From contig NZ_QSNT01000005.1 of the NCBI RefSeq assembly GCF_009498525.1, positions 64,718 through 128,717 on the forward strand: DNA of 64,000 nucleotides, read 5' to 3'. Numbering within the stretch: position 1 is the stretch's first letter; the number at the start of each line of letters is the position of its first letter. This DNA is from Rhizobium sp. ICMP 5592. Its GTDB lineage: Bacteria > Pseudomonadota > Alphaproteobacteria > Rhizobiales > Rhizobiaceae. The position numbers and the translations under genes are program-made. The notes under the pieces were generated by a model. That model was not told the DNA's origin. It saw nothing but the letters and a program-made list of their open reading frames with translations, and did not search any database. Below are positions 1-8,148 of this stretch, piece after piece.

Positions 1-1
1 T

Positions 2-73
2 CTGCCCGTGCCGCCAACCGCCGCGCAACGTCTGGCGGACATCGGCAAGGCCAAGGTGGCGACAGCGGTTTAA
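2..73 (+). CDS. 3' end of an unidentified gene (partial)
   Basis: Only the last 23 codons are in the window. The open frame ends LADIGKAKVATAV and then TAA at 71-73. The fragment is too short to assign a family. Its stop codon overlaps the stop codon of the convergent ChaC gene (70-72 on the other strand), so the four bases TTAA serve both genes. The reading frame is inferred from this tight convergent arrangement and from GC-rich codon use. Confidence 0.5.
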   Translation: MPVPPTAAQRLADIGKAKVATAV

Positions 74-603
74 GACGCGTCCCGCATCCGCTCGATCTCG
101 CCGGCAACCTGCTCCAGCCATTGGTCTCGAATGCCCATCTCCCGCAGATGCGACAGCGTATTGAAGACATAGGCATCGTTCGGACCGGACTGACCGATCG
201 CCGATTCGACGATATGGGCCGCATCGATGGCGTCCAGACCGCCTGCATATTGCTTGTGGTCACGGTCGACAATGTAGGCGACGGCGGTCACCCGCCGACC
301 ATCGGCAAGACGAATCGGCAGCGTCCTTTCCAGATAGACATGGGTGACCAGCTCTCGCTCGCGCAGATAGGTCAGCACCTCGTCCCATTCGGCGGCCGCG
401 ACGCGAAACGCCATGCCGCGGCAGGACCCGCCTCGATCGAGACCCAGCACCAGGCCGGGGCTCGCCTCCGTGCCGCGATGGACCCAGGAATGGACGCAAA
501 GGGAGCGGCGATAGCCGAAAATCAGCGCCTCTGATTTTTCAACATGGCTAAACCCCGGATTCCACATGAGCGATCCGTAGCCAAATACCCAAAATTCGTC
601 CAT
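70..603 (-). CDS. ChaC-family gamma-glutamylcyclotransferase
   Basis: A 177-residue protein of the ChaC/GGCT-like fold, which breaks down glutathione to 5-oxoproline and Cys-Gly in the cytoplasm. The N-terminal signature FGYGSLMWNPGF (residues about 7-18) is the family's substrate-binding loop. YRRSLCVHSWVHRGT and the LGLDRGGSC stretch that follows are typical of rhizobial ChaC. I chose the ATG at 603, which gives MDEFWVFGYGSL; the only upstream in-frame alternative is a TTG at 615, and neither has a strong ribosome binding site. It diverges from the DUF2125 gene with 51 bp between start codons. The expected catalytic glutamate lies in the middle of the protein but I did not align it. Confidence 0.85.
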   Translation of the reverse strand: MDEFWVFGYGSLMWNPGFSHVEKSEALIFGYRRSLCVHSWVHRGTEASPGLVLGLDRGGSCRGMAFRVAAAEWDEVLTYLRERELVTHVYLERTLPIRLADGRRVTAVAYIVDRDHKQYAGGLDAIDAAHIVESAIGQSGPNDAYVFNTLSHLREMGIRDQWLEQVAGEIERMRDAS

Positions 604-654
604 ATCCAACGCCAAATCATTGTGACCACATCAGTTCAACCATTGGAGAACAAC

Positions 655-1668
655 ATGGCAGCGTCAAGCCAGAGCGTCACATCCGGCACAGGCAAACGCA
701 TTTGGTTTATCGGGCTGGGGCTGATCGTGATCCTTGCCGGGCTTTACACCGGCGGCTGGTACTACGCGACGACGATGGTGAGGGCAAACGTGCTGAAGGC
801 GCTTGGTCAGCAGAACGACACCGGCATTTCAGGCGAATGCGCCGACATGGCCTTTAGCGGCTTTCCCTTTTCGATCGGCCTCTCCTGCTCCAAAGTAAGC
901 GTCGACAACCAGACCAGGGGCGTTTCCACCGCCTTCGGCAGCCTCCAAGCCTCGGCGCCGGTCTATCAGCCGAACCATATCGCCTGGACGCTGAAATCAC
1001 CGACGCAATTGCGCACCACACAAGGCCTGACCGTCTCGGCCCAATGGGCCGACCTGCAATCCAATCTCGTCGCCAAGGGCCGCGGTATCGAACAAAGCCA
1101 GACCGTCATCGACGGGCTGAAAGCCGGCATCGCCTCCTCCTCCACCGGCCAGAGCGCCGATGTGACCGCCGATCATACCGAGATGCATGCGCGCCAGAAC
1201 GGCGACGATCTGGAACTGGCGATCGGCATCGAAAACGCCAACGCCACCATCAAGGATTTCCCGCAGGTGCTGCCGACAGCCTCGACCAGCGCCAATATCA
1301 CGCTCACCGGCAAGGCCGGCATGCTCGACGGCAGCGACAGAAATGGTCTTCATGGCGCCGCCGGTGTACTGCATCAGGCCGTCATCGATATCGGCGATGG
1401 CCGCGTCATGACGCTCTCCGGCCCTTTCAATTTCGATGATCAGGGCCTGCTGTCCGGCCAGTTCAAGCTGGAGATCAATCAGATCGGCCCCTGGGGCGAC
1501 AGCCTGAAGGCAACGATCCCCGCCGCCAAGAATATCGTCAATACCGCCACCAAGCTGCTGAAGGCGCTCGCCAGCGGCGGCGACAAGGTTTCCGTCGACC
1601 TCACCGCCGATCGCGGCCGCCTCTCCCTCAGCGGCTTCATCCCGCTCGGGAAGATCCCGCCGATTTGA
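655..1668 (+). CDS. DUF2125 domain-containing protein
   Basis: A 337-residue protein with one N-terminal hydrophobic segment (about residues 14-36, IWFIGLGLIVILAGLYTGGW), so it is probably anchored in the inner membrane with the rest in the periplasm. The body matches the alphaproteobacterial DUF2125 family: long beta-rich stretches, the early cysteine pair ECADMAFSGFPFSIGLSC, and a C-terminal LSGFIPLGKIPPI. Its biochemical role is unknown. The frame stays open upstream to 544, but the ATG at 655 has GGAGA 5-10 bases upstream and begins right before the membrane segment, so I prefer it. A long hairpin follows the stop. Confidence 0.8.
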   Translation: MAASSQSVTSGTGKRIWFIGLGLIVILAGLYTGGWYYATTMVRANVLKALGQQNDTGISGECADMAFSGFPFSIGLSCSKVSVDNQTRGVSTAFGSLQASAPVYQPNHIAWTLKSPTQLRTTQGLTVSAQWADLQSNLVAKGRGIEQSQTVIDGLKAGIASSSTGQSADVTADHTEMHARQNGDDLELAIGIENANATIKDFPQVLPTASTSANITLTGKAGMLDGSDRNGLHGAAGVLHQAVIDIGDGRVMTLSGPFNFDDQGLLSGQFKLEINQIGPWGDSLKATIPAAKNIVNTATKLLKALASGGDKVSVDLTADRGRLSLSGFIPLGKIPPI

Positions 1669-1678
1669 GGCTCAACAT

Positions 1679-1724
1679 CTTCTCCCCAACGAGGAGAGAC
1701 AGTCGCTCTCCCGTTGGGGAGAAG
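1679..1724. repeat. Palindromic intergenic element (CCTTCTCCCC family), possible bidirectional terminator
   Basis: Arms CTTCTCCCCAACG (1679-1691) and CGTTGGGGAGAAG (1712-1724) are perfect 13-bp inverted repeats. An inner GAGAG/CTCTC extends the stem to nearly 20 bp. The element fills the 68-bp gap between the convergent DUF2125 and tyrC genes. The same CTTCTCCCC/GGGGAGAAG arms bound the larger mosaics near 22.7 kb and 53.6 kb. There is no T-run, so a terminator role is only inferred from its place between two stops. Confidence 0.7.
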
Positions 1725-1736
1725 GAAAAAGAGTCA

Positions 1737-2666
1737 CTACTTCTTCGCGTCCAGCGCATGACGTCCGAAATCCGGGGTGTCAACATCCTGGCCGGCCTCG
1801 ACGATCGAGCGGCGGATAGCGCGGGTGCGGCTGAAGAGTTCGAAAATCTTGTCGCCCTCGCCCCAGCGGATCGCCCGCTGCAGGGAGGCCAGATCTTCCG
1901 AGAAACGCGACAGCATTTCCAGAATCGCATCGCGATTGTGCAGGCAGACGTCGCGCCACATCGTCGGATCGGACGCGGCCAGTCGCGTGAAGTCGCGGAA
2001 GCCGGAGGCGGAATATTTGATCACTTCCGATTCCGTCACCGTCTCCAGATCGTCGGCCGTGCCGACAATGTTGTAGGCAATCAGATGCGGCAGGTGCGAG
2101 ACGATCGCCAGCACCTTGTCGTGATGCTCCGGATCCATCTCATCGACGCGCGAGCCGAGCGCCTCCCAGAAATGCCGAAGTGTCTTGAGGGCCGTTTCGT
2201 CGGTGCCGGGAATCGGCGTGAAGATGCACCAGCGACCCTCGAACAGGCCGGCAAAGCCCGCGTCTGGTCCCGACTTTTCCGTGCCCGCCAGCGGGTGGCC
2301 GGGGATGAAATGCACGTTTTCCGGCATATGCGGCTGCATCTGCGCGATGACCGAGGCCTTGGTCGAGCCGACATCGGTGACGATGGCGCCGGGCTTCAGA
2401 TGTGCGGCAATCTCCTTGGCCACACTTTCGGACGCACCGACCGGCACGGAGACGATGACGAGATCGGCATCCTTGACCGCTTCGGCAGACGACGGCGTAT
2501 AGCGGTCGCCGAGCTTCAGCTCCTCCGCGCGCTTCAGCGTCTCGGCGCTGCGCGTCGAAATCACCACTTCCTTGGCAAGGCCGAGGCGCTTGATATCATG
2601 GGCGATGGAAGAACCGATCAGGCCGATGCCGATCAGGGCGATCCGGTCGAACTGAATGCTGCTCAT
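1737..2666 (-). CDS. tyrC: Prephenate/arogenate dehydrogenase
   Basis: A 309-residue NAD(P)-dependent cyclohexadienyl dehydrogenase that oxidatively decarboxylates prephenate or arogenate in tyrosine synthesis. The N-terminal Rossmann motif is IALIGIGLIGSSIAHD (residues about 9-24). Family signatures are VTDVGSTKASV, the catalytic-site segment FIPGHPLAGTEKSGPDAG (His and downstream residues) and SHLPHLIAYNIV. Its ATG overlaps the hisC stop by four bases (ATGA), so the two are translationally coupled. Pairing with a HisC-type aminotransferase makes sense, because such enzymes often also transaminate aromatic keto acids. Prephenate versus arogenate preference cannot be read from the sequence. 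Confidence 0.92.
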   Translation of the reverse strand: MSSIQFDRIALIGIGLIGSSIAHDIKRLGLAKEVVISTRSAETLKRAEELKLGDRYTPSSAEAVKDADLVIVSVPVGASESVAKEIAAHLKPGAIVTDVGSTKASVIAQMQPHMPENVHFIPGHPLAGTEKSGPDAGFAGLFEGRWCIFTPIPGTDETALKTLRHFWEALGSRVDEMDPEHHDKVLAIVSHLPHLIAYNIVGTADDLETVTESEVIKYSASGFRDFTRLAASDPTMWRDVCLHNRDAILEMLSRFSEDLASLQRAIRWGEGDKIFELFSRTRAIRRSIVEAGQDVDTPDFGRHALDAKK

Positions 2667-3772
2667 GCCTTGCGCCCCATAAATTCCGTCAATGCATCGA
2701 TGAAACCGAGATTGGCCTCTTCCGTGCCGATGCTGATGCGCAGCGAATTCGGGAAACCATAAGACCGCACCGCGCGCACGATGTAACCACGGCTGGTCAG
2801 GAAATCATCGGCCTCAGTCGCGCGCTTGCCATCGACATCGGGGAAGTGGACGAGAACGAAATTGGCGACCGACGGCGTCACCTTGAGGCCGATCGCCTCG
2901 AGCGCCTGCGTCACCTTACCGATCCACAGCGTATTGAACGCCACGGCCTTCTCCGTGAAAGCCTTATCGCGAACAGCGGCGGCCCCCGCTGCAATGGCAC
3001 CGGCATTCATGTTGAACGGACCGCGCACGCGGTTCAGCGCATCGATGATATCGGCAGGCGCATAGACCCAGCCGACGCGCAACGCTGCCAGGCCATAGAC
3101 CTTGGAGAAGGTGCGGGTCATGACGACGTTGGGATTGGCGGAAACAAGTTCCAGGCCTGCCTCGTAGTCGTTGCGGCGGACATATTCGGCATAGGCCGCA
3201 TCGAGCACAAGCACGACATGCTTCGGCAGGCTTGCCTGCAGACGACGGATTTCGCTGACCGGGACATAGGTGCCGGTCGGATTGCCCGGATTGGCGATGA
3301 AGACCATCTTGGTCTTTGCGGTGACGGCGGCGAGGATAGCATCAACATCGACCGTGCAGTCCTTTTCCTTCACCATGACCGGCGTGGCGCCCGCGGCCAT
3401 GATCTGGATCTTGTAGACCAGGAAGCCATGCTCAGTGATAACGGCTTCATCGCCCGCGCCGAGATAGACATGGCAGAGCAAGCCGAGCAGCTCGTCCGAG
3501 CCATTGCCGCAGAGGATATTGGCCGGGTTCAACCCATGCACGTCGGCGATCGCCTGGCGCAATTCCTTGGCCTGCCCGTCCGGATAGCGCTCCAGATTCG
3601 CCGCCGTTTCCCGGAAAGCTTCGATAGCCTTGGGGCTCGCGCCGAGCGGCGTCTCGTTCGAGGAGAGCTTGAACACCCGCGCCACGCCCGGCGCATGCTC
3701 CTTGCCCGGCACATAGGCAGCGATATCGAGAATGCCGGGACGCGGGACGGGCTTGCTCATTTCCATGCTCAT
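2663..3772 (-). CDS. hisC: Histidinol-phosphate aminotransferase
   Basis: A 369-residue fold-type I PLP aminotransferase. FKLSSNETPLGASPKAI near the N terminus and NGSDELLGLLCHVYL are HisC signatures. NPGNPTGTYV and VLDAAYAEYV line the cofactor site, and the Schiff-base lysine is in TRTFSKVYGLAALRVGW. It catalyses the glutamate-dependent transamination of imidazole-acetol phosphate in histidine synthesis, and homologues also accept aromatic substrates. The start at 3772 has AAGG eight bases upstream; MEMSKP at 3766 or MSKP at 3760 are possible alternatives. It is the first gene of the hisC-tyrC pair. Confidence 0.92.
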   Translation of the reverse strand: MSMEMSKPVPRPGILDIAAYVPGKEHAPGVARVFKLSSNETPLGASPKAIEAFRETAANLERYPDGQAKELRQAIADVHGLNPANILCGNGSDELLGLLCHVYLGAGDEAVITEHGFLVYKIQIMAAGATPVMVKEKDCTVDVDAILAAVTAKTKMVFIANPGNPTGTYVPVSEIRRLQASLPKHVVLVLDAAYAEYVRRNDYEAGLELVSANPNVVMTRTFSKVYGLAALRVGWVYAPADIIDALNRVRGPFNMNAGAIAAGAAAVRDKAFTEKAVAFNTLWIGKVTQALEAIGLKVTPSVANFVLVHFPDVDGKRATEADDFLTSRGYIVRAVRSYGFPNSLRISIGTEEANLGFIDALTEFMGRKA

Positions 3773-3875
3773 GGGATCGACCTTGGGAAGGGCCGGAAAA
3801 GACCGGCTTTAAACACCCCGTCGCATTAATGCGGATTGACGAATTTGTCGAGTGTTTGCACGGCGAGAGATGGCG

Positions 3876-4619
3876 TCACACGCCGTCGCGTGTTGTCGGT
3901 ATGCCACGCGGCGCCAGCACCGGCACGAAGACACGGCGCGAGGCGCGGACCGCAACCGGCAGGCCCTGATAGAGCCGCTTCTGCGCCTCGACGATGATGA
4001 CACCGGAAAAGGCCGGCCAGAGCGTACGCCCGACTCGCTCGAAAGCGCGCCTGAGGCTCAGAACCGTGCGCAGCTTCGAGGGCGGAAAGAGCAGCGCCTC
4101 GGCTGTTGCCCCCGGCGTGAAATTGGTCTCGCGCAGCAGCGAGGTGAGCTGGCCGCGCGAATAGGGCCGGCCGGAGCCGAAGGGCGTATGCTCCATGCGC
4201 GCCCAGACGCCCCTGCGGTTCGGCACGACGATGACAAGGCGGCCGCCGGGCGCCAGCACCCGCCACAGCTCCTTCAGCGTCTCGCGCGGGCTCTCGGCGA
4301 ACTCCAGCGAATGCACCATCAGCACCCGATCGATCGAGCTGTCCGGCAGCGGCAATTCCTCGTCGAAGATCAGCGCCGTCGAGGACGCCGAACCCATCGG
4401 CCAGTTCACCGCCCCCTGCCCCGCCGGCATGAAGGCGAAGGTCCGCTCGGTGTCGGCCCGGAAGCGGTCGAGATAGGGAACGGCATAGCCGAGACCGACG
4501 AGACGCTCCTCGGGCAGACGCGCCCAGATCGAGGACAGCGCCATGGTAATAGACTGCTCCGCCAAGCGACCGAGCTCGGAATGATAGAATTGGCGGAGGT
4601 CGACGATATCGGCGTGCAT
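3876..4619 (-). CDS. Class I SAM-dependent methyltransferase
   Basis: A 247-residue protein with a Methyltransferase_11-like core. The first SAM-binding strand reads RLVGLGYAVPYLDRF, a variant of the usual GxGxG loop that lacks its full glycine set. Later motifs are DRVLMVHSLEF and LKELWRVLAPGGRLVIVVPNRRG, the classic post-motif III region. The substrate is not evident. The ATG at 4619 is preferred over an upstream start at 4682 because GAGG lies about five bases before it. It diverges from gloB, and hisC follows 103 bp downstream on the same strand. Confidence 0.85.
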   Translation of the reverse strand: MHADIVDLRQFYHSELGRLAEQSITMALSSIWARLPEERLVGLGYAVPYLDRFRADTERTFAFMPAGQGAVNWPMGSASSTALIFDEELPLPDSSIDRVLMVHSLEFAESPRETLKELWRVLAPGGRLVIVVPNRRGVWARMEHTPFGSGRPYSRGQLTSLLRETNFTPGATAEALLFPPSKLRTVLSLRRAFERVGRTLWPAFSGVIIVEAQKRLYQGLPVAVRASRRVFVPVLAPRGIPTTRDGV

Positions 4620-4709
4620 TGCCTCAAATGTTATCAGCCAAGCGTTGGACTTCAAGGCCGAACCACCTACATTTCGAATCAACCCCGTGAAATGAGGACG
4701 ATTTCGACC

Positions 4710-5480
4710 ATGAAACCTTTGGAATTAGAGGTATTTATCTGCCGCTCCGACAATTTCGGCGTCCTGGTTCATGACCCCGAAACCGGCTATACGGCCTCGA
4801 TCGACGCCCCCGAGGCCGGCCCCATTCTGGCGGCGGCCAAGCGGCGAGGCTGGACGATCACCCACATTCTCACCACCCATCACCACACCGACCATGTCGA
4901 TGCCAATCTGGCGCTGAAAGAGCAATTCGGCTGCGAGATCATCGGCCCGACCGGTGAGGCTGTCGCCATACCCGGTCTCGATCGCGCCTATGGCGACGGC
5001 GACAGCTTCGAGTTCGGCAATCATACCGTCGATGTCATTGAGACGCCCGGCCACACCGCCGGCCATATCTGCTACCACTTCGTCGATGACAAGCTGCTGT
5101 TTGCCGCCGACACGCTGTTCGCGCTCGGCTGCGGCCGGCTGTTCGAGCGCCCGGCAACCGACATGTGGGCATCGCTGCAGAAGCTTGCCGTATTGCCGGA
5201 TGAGACGGCAATCTATTTCGGCCACGAATATACGCTCTCCAACGCCCGTTTCGCGCTGACGATCGACCCGGACAACGAACGGCTGAAAAGCCGCGCCGCC
5301 GATATCGAGGCGCTGCGGGCTGCGGGGAAATTCACCATTCCGACGACGCTGGCGCTGGAGAAGGAAACCAACCCCTTCCTGCGCGCCGCCGACCCTTCGA
5401 TCCGCCGGCATCTCCTGATGGAAAGCCGCAGCAACGAGGAAGTTTTTGCCGAAATCCGCAAGCGCAAGGATAATTTCTGA
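4710..5480 (+). CDS. gloB: Hydroxyacylglutathione hydrolase (glyoxalase II)
   Basis: A 256-residue metallo-beta-lactamase-fold enzyme that hydrolyses S-D-lactoylglutathione to D-lactate and glutathione, the second step of methylglyoxal detoxification. The metal-binding THHHTDHVD motif is at residues 56-64 (His57, His59, Asp61, His62). ETPGHTAGHICYH and FAADTLFALGCGRLFE follow, and the C-terminal YFGHEYTLSNARFA is glyoxalase II-specific. The length fits the family. An in-frame ATG at 4692 is possible, but 4710 has GAGGA upstream at a workable distance. Its TGA overlaps the ATG of the cupin gene by one base. With ChaC nearby, two glutathione-linked enzymes lie within 5 kb. Confidence 0.95.
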   Translation: MKPLELEVFICRSDNFGVLVHDPETGYTASIDAPEAGPILAAAKRRGWTITHILTTHHHTDHVDANLALKEQFGCEIIGPTGEAVAIPGLDRAYGDGDSFEFGNHTVDVIETPGHTAGHICYHFVDDKLLFAADTLFALGCGRLFERPATDMWASLQKLAVLPDETAIYFGHEYTLSNARFALTIDPDNERLKSRAADIEALRAAGKFTIPTTLALEKETNPFLRAADPSIRRHLLMESRSNEEVFAEIRKRKDNF

Positions 5481-5905
5481 TGCGGCCGCAAGAGATCATC
5501 GAGGCGCTCTCCATGCAGCCACATCCGGAAGGTGGCTGGTATGTCCAAACATTCCGGGACGATCACGGCGGCGAGCGCGGCCATTCCACCGCAATCTACT
5601 ACCTGCTGCAAGCCGGCGAGCGCTCGCATTGGCATCGGGTGCATGATGCCGCCGAGGTCTGGCACTACTATGCCGGCGCACCGCTCGCCCTGCATCGCTC
5701 CGCCGACGGCAAGGCGAGCGAAACGATCGTCCTCGGTGTCGATCTTCTGAAAGGCGAGCGCCCGCAGGCGATCATTCCCGCCGACTGGTGGCAGTCCGCG
5801 GAAAGCCTCGGCGACTTCACCCTGGTCGGCTGCACGGTCGCGCCGGGTTTTGAATTTTCCAGTTTCGAGATGGCGCCCCCGGACTGGAAGCCCGGGGCGT
5901 CGTAG
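5480..5905 (+). CDS. Cupin_5 (DUF985) family protein
   Basis: A 141-residue single-domain cupin. The motif ALSMQPHPEGGWYVQTFRD, then STAIYYLL, then SHWHRVHDAAEVWHYYAGAP carries the His/Glu ligands typical of the DUF985 branch, and GCTVAPGFEFSSFEMAP is the conserved C-terminal strand. Homologues are small cytoplasmic proteins of unknown or poorly defined function. Its ATG shares one base with the gloB stop (TGATG), so the two are co-transcribed and translationally coupled. Any link to glyoxal metabolism is inference from position only. Confidence 0.88.
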   Translation: MRPQEIIEALSMQPHPEGGWYVQTFRDDHGGERGHSTAIYYLLQAGERSHWHRVHDAAEVWHYYAGAPLALHRSADGKASETIVLGVDLLKGERPQAIIPADWWQSAESLGDFTLVGCTVAPGFEFSSFEMAPPDWKPGAS

Positions 5906-5943
5906 GCAGACAGGAGCGTCGCGAGGAGCGGTATCCTGAAACG

Positions 5944-5972
5944 CTCCGGGCGGCCATCAGCCTCGCCCGGAG
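5944..5972 (+). terminator. Hairpin after the gloB-cupin pair
   Basis: CTCCGGGCG (5944-5952) pairs perfectly with CGCCCGGAG (5964-5972) around an 11-base loop. It lies 38 bp after the cupin stop and before the esterase ribosome binding site. It is followed by an AT-rich stretch with a 12-bp palindrome (ATCAATATTGAT) rather than a clean T-run, so termination is plausible but not certain. Confidence 0.4.
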
Positions 5973-6006
5973 GATCAATATTGATTTATTTGGAGGAGAT
6001 TTTGCC

Positions 6007-7164
6007 GTGCGTTTGCTTTTTCCCTTACTCATTGCGGCGGGTTGTGCCATGAGCCTTCCCGCAGCCGCCCTTGACCTGCCCGCCTCGCCGCCGGCGGATC
6101 GGCCATTGAAGGAATTCGTCACCTCCGTCGAAAAAGACGGGTCGATCACCTTCCGCCTCTATGCCCCCTCAGCCAAGGCCGTGTCCGTCGTTCTTGGCTC
6201 GCGCGACCCGCTGACCCTGCAACGTAGCGACGACGGCGTATGGAGCGCCAAGAGCGAGCCGCTGAAACCCAATCTCTATGAGTATTATTTCAACATCGAC
6301 GGCTTCCGCAGCCTCGACACCGGCACAAACGCGCCCAAGCCGCAGCGGCAGGTGAACACCAGCCTCATTCTGGTGCCTGGCAGCATTCTCGACACCCGCA
6401 ACGTCCCGCATGGCGACCTCAGGCTGGTGACACTGCATTCCAAGGCGCTGAATTCCGAGCGGCAGATGCATGTCTATACGCCGCCCGGCTACACCGACGC
6501 CTCGAAGCCGCTGCCGGTCGTCTATCTCTACCACGGCTTCGGTGACACGGTCGCCTCCTGGGTAACCCAGGGGCGGGCACCGCAGATCCTTGACAATCTT
6601 CTGGCGGAAAAGAAGATCGAGCCGATGATCGTCGTCATCCCGGATACGGAAACCGATATTCCGGACGCAATCGCCGAGAATTTCCCCGGCGCCGACCGCC
6701 GCAAGAATTTCTATCCGATCAATGCGGATGCGGCCGACCGGGAACTGACCCAGGACCTCATCCCCTATATGAAGAAGCACTATCGGGTGCGCGACAATGC
6801 CGACGGGCGCGCGGTCGTCGGCCTGTCGCAGGGCGGATATCAGGCGCTTGTCTCCGGCCTCTCGCATCTCGGCACCTTCGGCTGGGTTGCGACCTTCAGC
6901 GGCGTCTCGACGACCACCGTGCCCAACAAGGCCGTTGACGCCGCGCTGAACGATCCCGACAAGATCAACAAGGCGCTGCGCGGCTTCACGGTGACGGTCG
7001 GATCGAAGGACCAGGTCACCGGCAAGGACATTGCCGGGCTCAAGGCAATCCTGGACGAAAAGAAGATCGCCCACGACTATCACGAATATCCGGACCTCCA
7101 GCATGAGATGGATGTCTGGCGGCCGTCGCTGGTGGCGTTTCTGGAGAAGGTCTTCAAGAAATAA
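6007..7164 (+). CDS. Secreted alpha/beta-hydrolase esterase (enterochelin/feruloyl esterase-like)
   Basis: A 385-residue exported protein. The signal peptide MRLLFPLLIAAGCAMSLPAA ends near residue 22. Residues about 35-110 resemble an early-set/CBM48-like beta domain (ITFRLYAPSAKAVSVVLGS, YEYYFNIDG). A Fes/esterase-D-like hydrolase domain follows, with LPVVYLYHGFGDT and the nucleophile elbow GLSQGGYQALV (catalytic Ser in GLSQG). The late histidine is probably in YPDLQHEMDVWRP. The start is a GTG at 6007 with a strong GGAGGAG (5992-5998) eight bases upstream. The substrate is unknown; homologues act on acylated polysaccharides, feruloyl esters or siderophore esters. Confidence 0.85.
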   Translation: MRLLFPLLIAAGCAMSLPAAALDLPASPPADRPLKEFVTSVEKDGSITFRLYAPSAKAVSVVLGSRDPLTLQRSDDGVWSAKSEPLKPNLYEYYFNIDGFRSLDTGTNAPKPQRQVNTSLILVPGSILDTRNVPHGDLRLVTLHSKALNSERQMHVYTPPGYTDASKPLPVVYLYHGFGDTVASWVTQGRAPQILDNLLAEKKIEPMIVVIPDTETDIPDAIAENFPGADRRKNFYPINADAADRELTQDLIPYMKKHYRVRDNADGRAVVGLSQGGYQALVSGLSHLGTFGWVATFSGVSTTTVPNKAVDAALNDPDKINKALRGFTVTVGSKDQVTGKDIAGLKAILDEKKIAHDYHEYPDLQHEMDVWRPSLVAFLEKVFKK

Positions 7165-7188
7165 CATAGCCCGCTTCGGGCGCGGAAA

Positions 7189-8100
7189 TTACGCCCGTTC
7201 CGCCGCTTCCATTTCCGCCTGCGCCGCCACACCACTATCGCGGCGCAGGATCATCCGGTGCGCGGCCAGAACCGCGCCGCCGGTCACCAGCAGGCAGGCA
7301 AGCGCAATGCCCCAGCTCGGCTCGGCAAAGCCGAAAAGCGTCAGGATTAGCGTCGATAGCAGCGGCGCGGCATAACTCGCCGCACCGAGAATCTGGATAT
7401 CGCCATTCTTGACGCCATAATCCCAGGCATAGAAGGCAGCCCCGACCGGAAAGAGCCCAAGCCCCAGCACCGCTGCCCATTGCGATGCCGTTTCCGGCCA
7501 GATCGTGTCCTCCAGGCCGAGATGGCAAACCAGGGAAAGGGCCGAGGTCGCCATGCAAAAGATCGTCACGACATCGGTCGACACCGCCTCGAAGCGGCGT
7601 GTGAGCAACGAATAGCCGGACCAGGTGAAGGCACAGAGAAGGGCCGCGCCATAGCCGATGGCATAGGCGCCTTCGAAGTGAAATCCGTTGCGGCCGACGA
7701 TCAGCACCGTACCGGCAAGCCCCATCAGCGCGCCGACCATATGATACCAGCGCAGCCGCTCGCCCGGCAGCAGCGCCGAGCCGACCACGATCAGAAGCGG
7801 CCACAGATAGGCGATCAGCCCCGCTTCGACCGCCGGAGCGTGGCGCAGCGCCGTAAAATAAAGGAAATGAAAGCCGAACAGCCCGGCGATGCCGGTTATC
7901 CACAGCTTGGCCGGTTGGCGCAGCAACCGCAGGCGCTCGGGCTTCAGCGCGAGAACGACGATGCCGGGGATGCTGCCGATGGCAAAACAGATGGCAAGCA
8001 GCTGAAACGGCGGCACCTTGCCGGACGCGACCGTCAGCAGCGCCAGAAACGACCACATCACAATGGCCGTGAACCCCGTCAATGTCGCGCGAAACTTCAA
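7189..8100 (-). CDS. DMT-superfamily (EamA) exporter, YddG-like
   Basis: A 303-residue inner-membrane protein with about ten hydrophobic segments and two EamA repeats. The N terminus (TLTGFTAIVMWSFLALLTVASG) resembles the aromatic amino-acid exporter YddG, and FYAWDYGVKNGDIQILGAASYAAPLLSTLIL is a typical second-repeat motif. It probably exports amino acids or related metabolites; the exact substrate is inference. It is convergent with the esterase gene (24 bp apart) and lies downstream of the DUF3108 gene on the same strand. Confidence 0.85.
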   Translation of the reverse strand: MKFRATLTGFTAIVMWSFLALLTVASGKVPPFQLLAICFAIGSIPGIVVLALKPERLRLLRQPAKLWITGIAGLFGFHFLYFTALRHAPAVEAGLIAYLWPLLIVVGSALLPGERLRWYHMVGALMGLAGTVLIVGRNGFHFEGAYAIGYGAALLCAFTWSGYSLLTRRFEAVSTDVVTIFCMATSALSLVCHLGLEDTIWPETASQWAAVLGLGLFPVGAAFYAWDYGVKNGDIQILGAASYAAPLLSTLILTLFGFAEPSWGIALACLLVTGGAVLAAHRMILRRDSGVAAQAEMEAAERA

Positions 8101-8148
8101 CTCTGCCCCCGGTCCGTCGCCGCGGGCAGCTCCGCCGCGAACCCCCTC

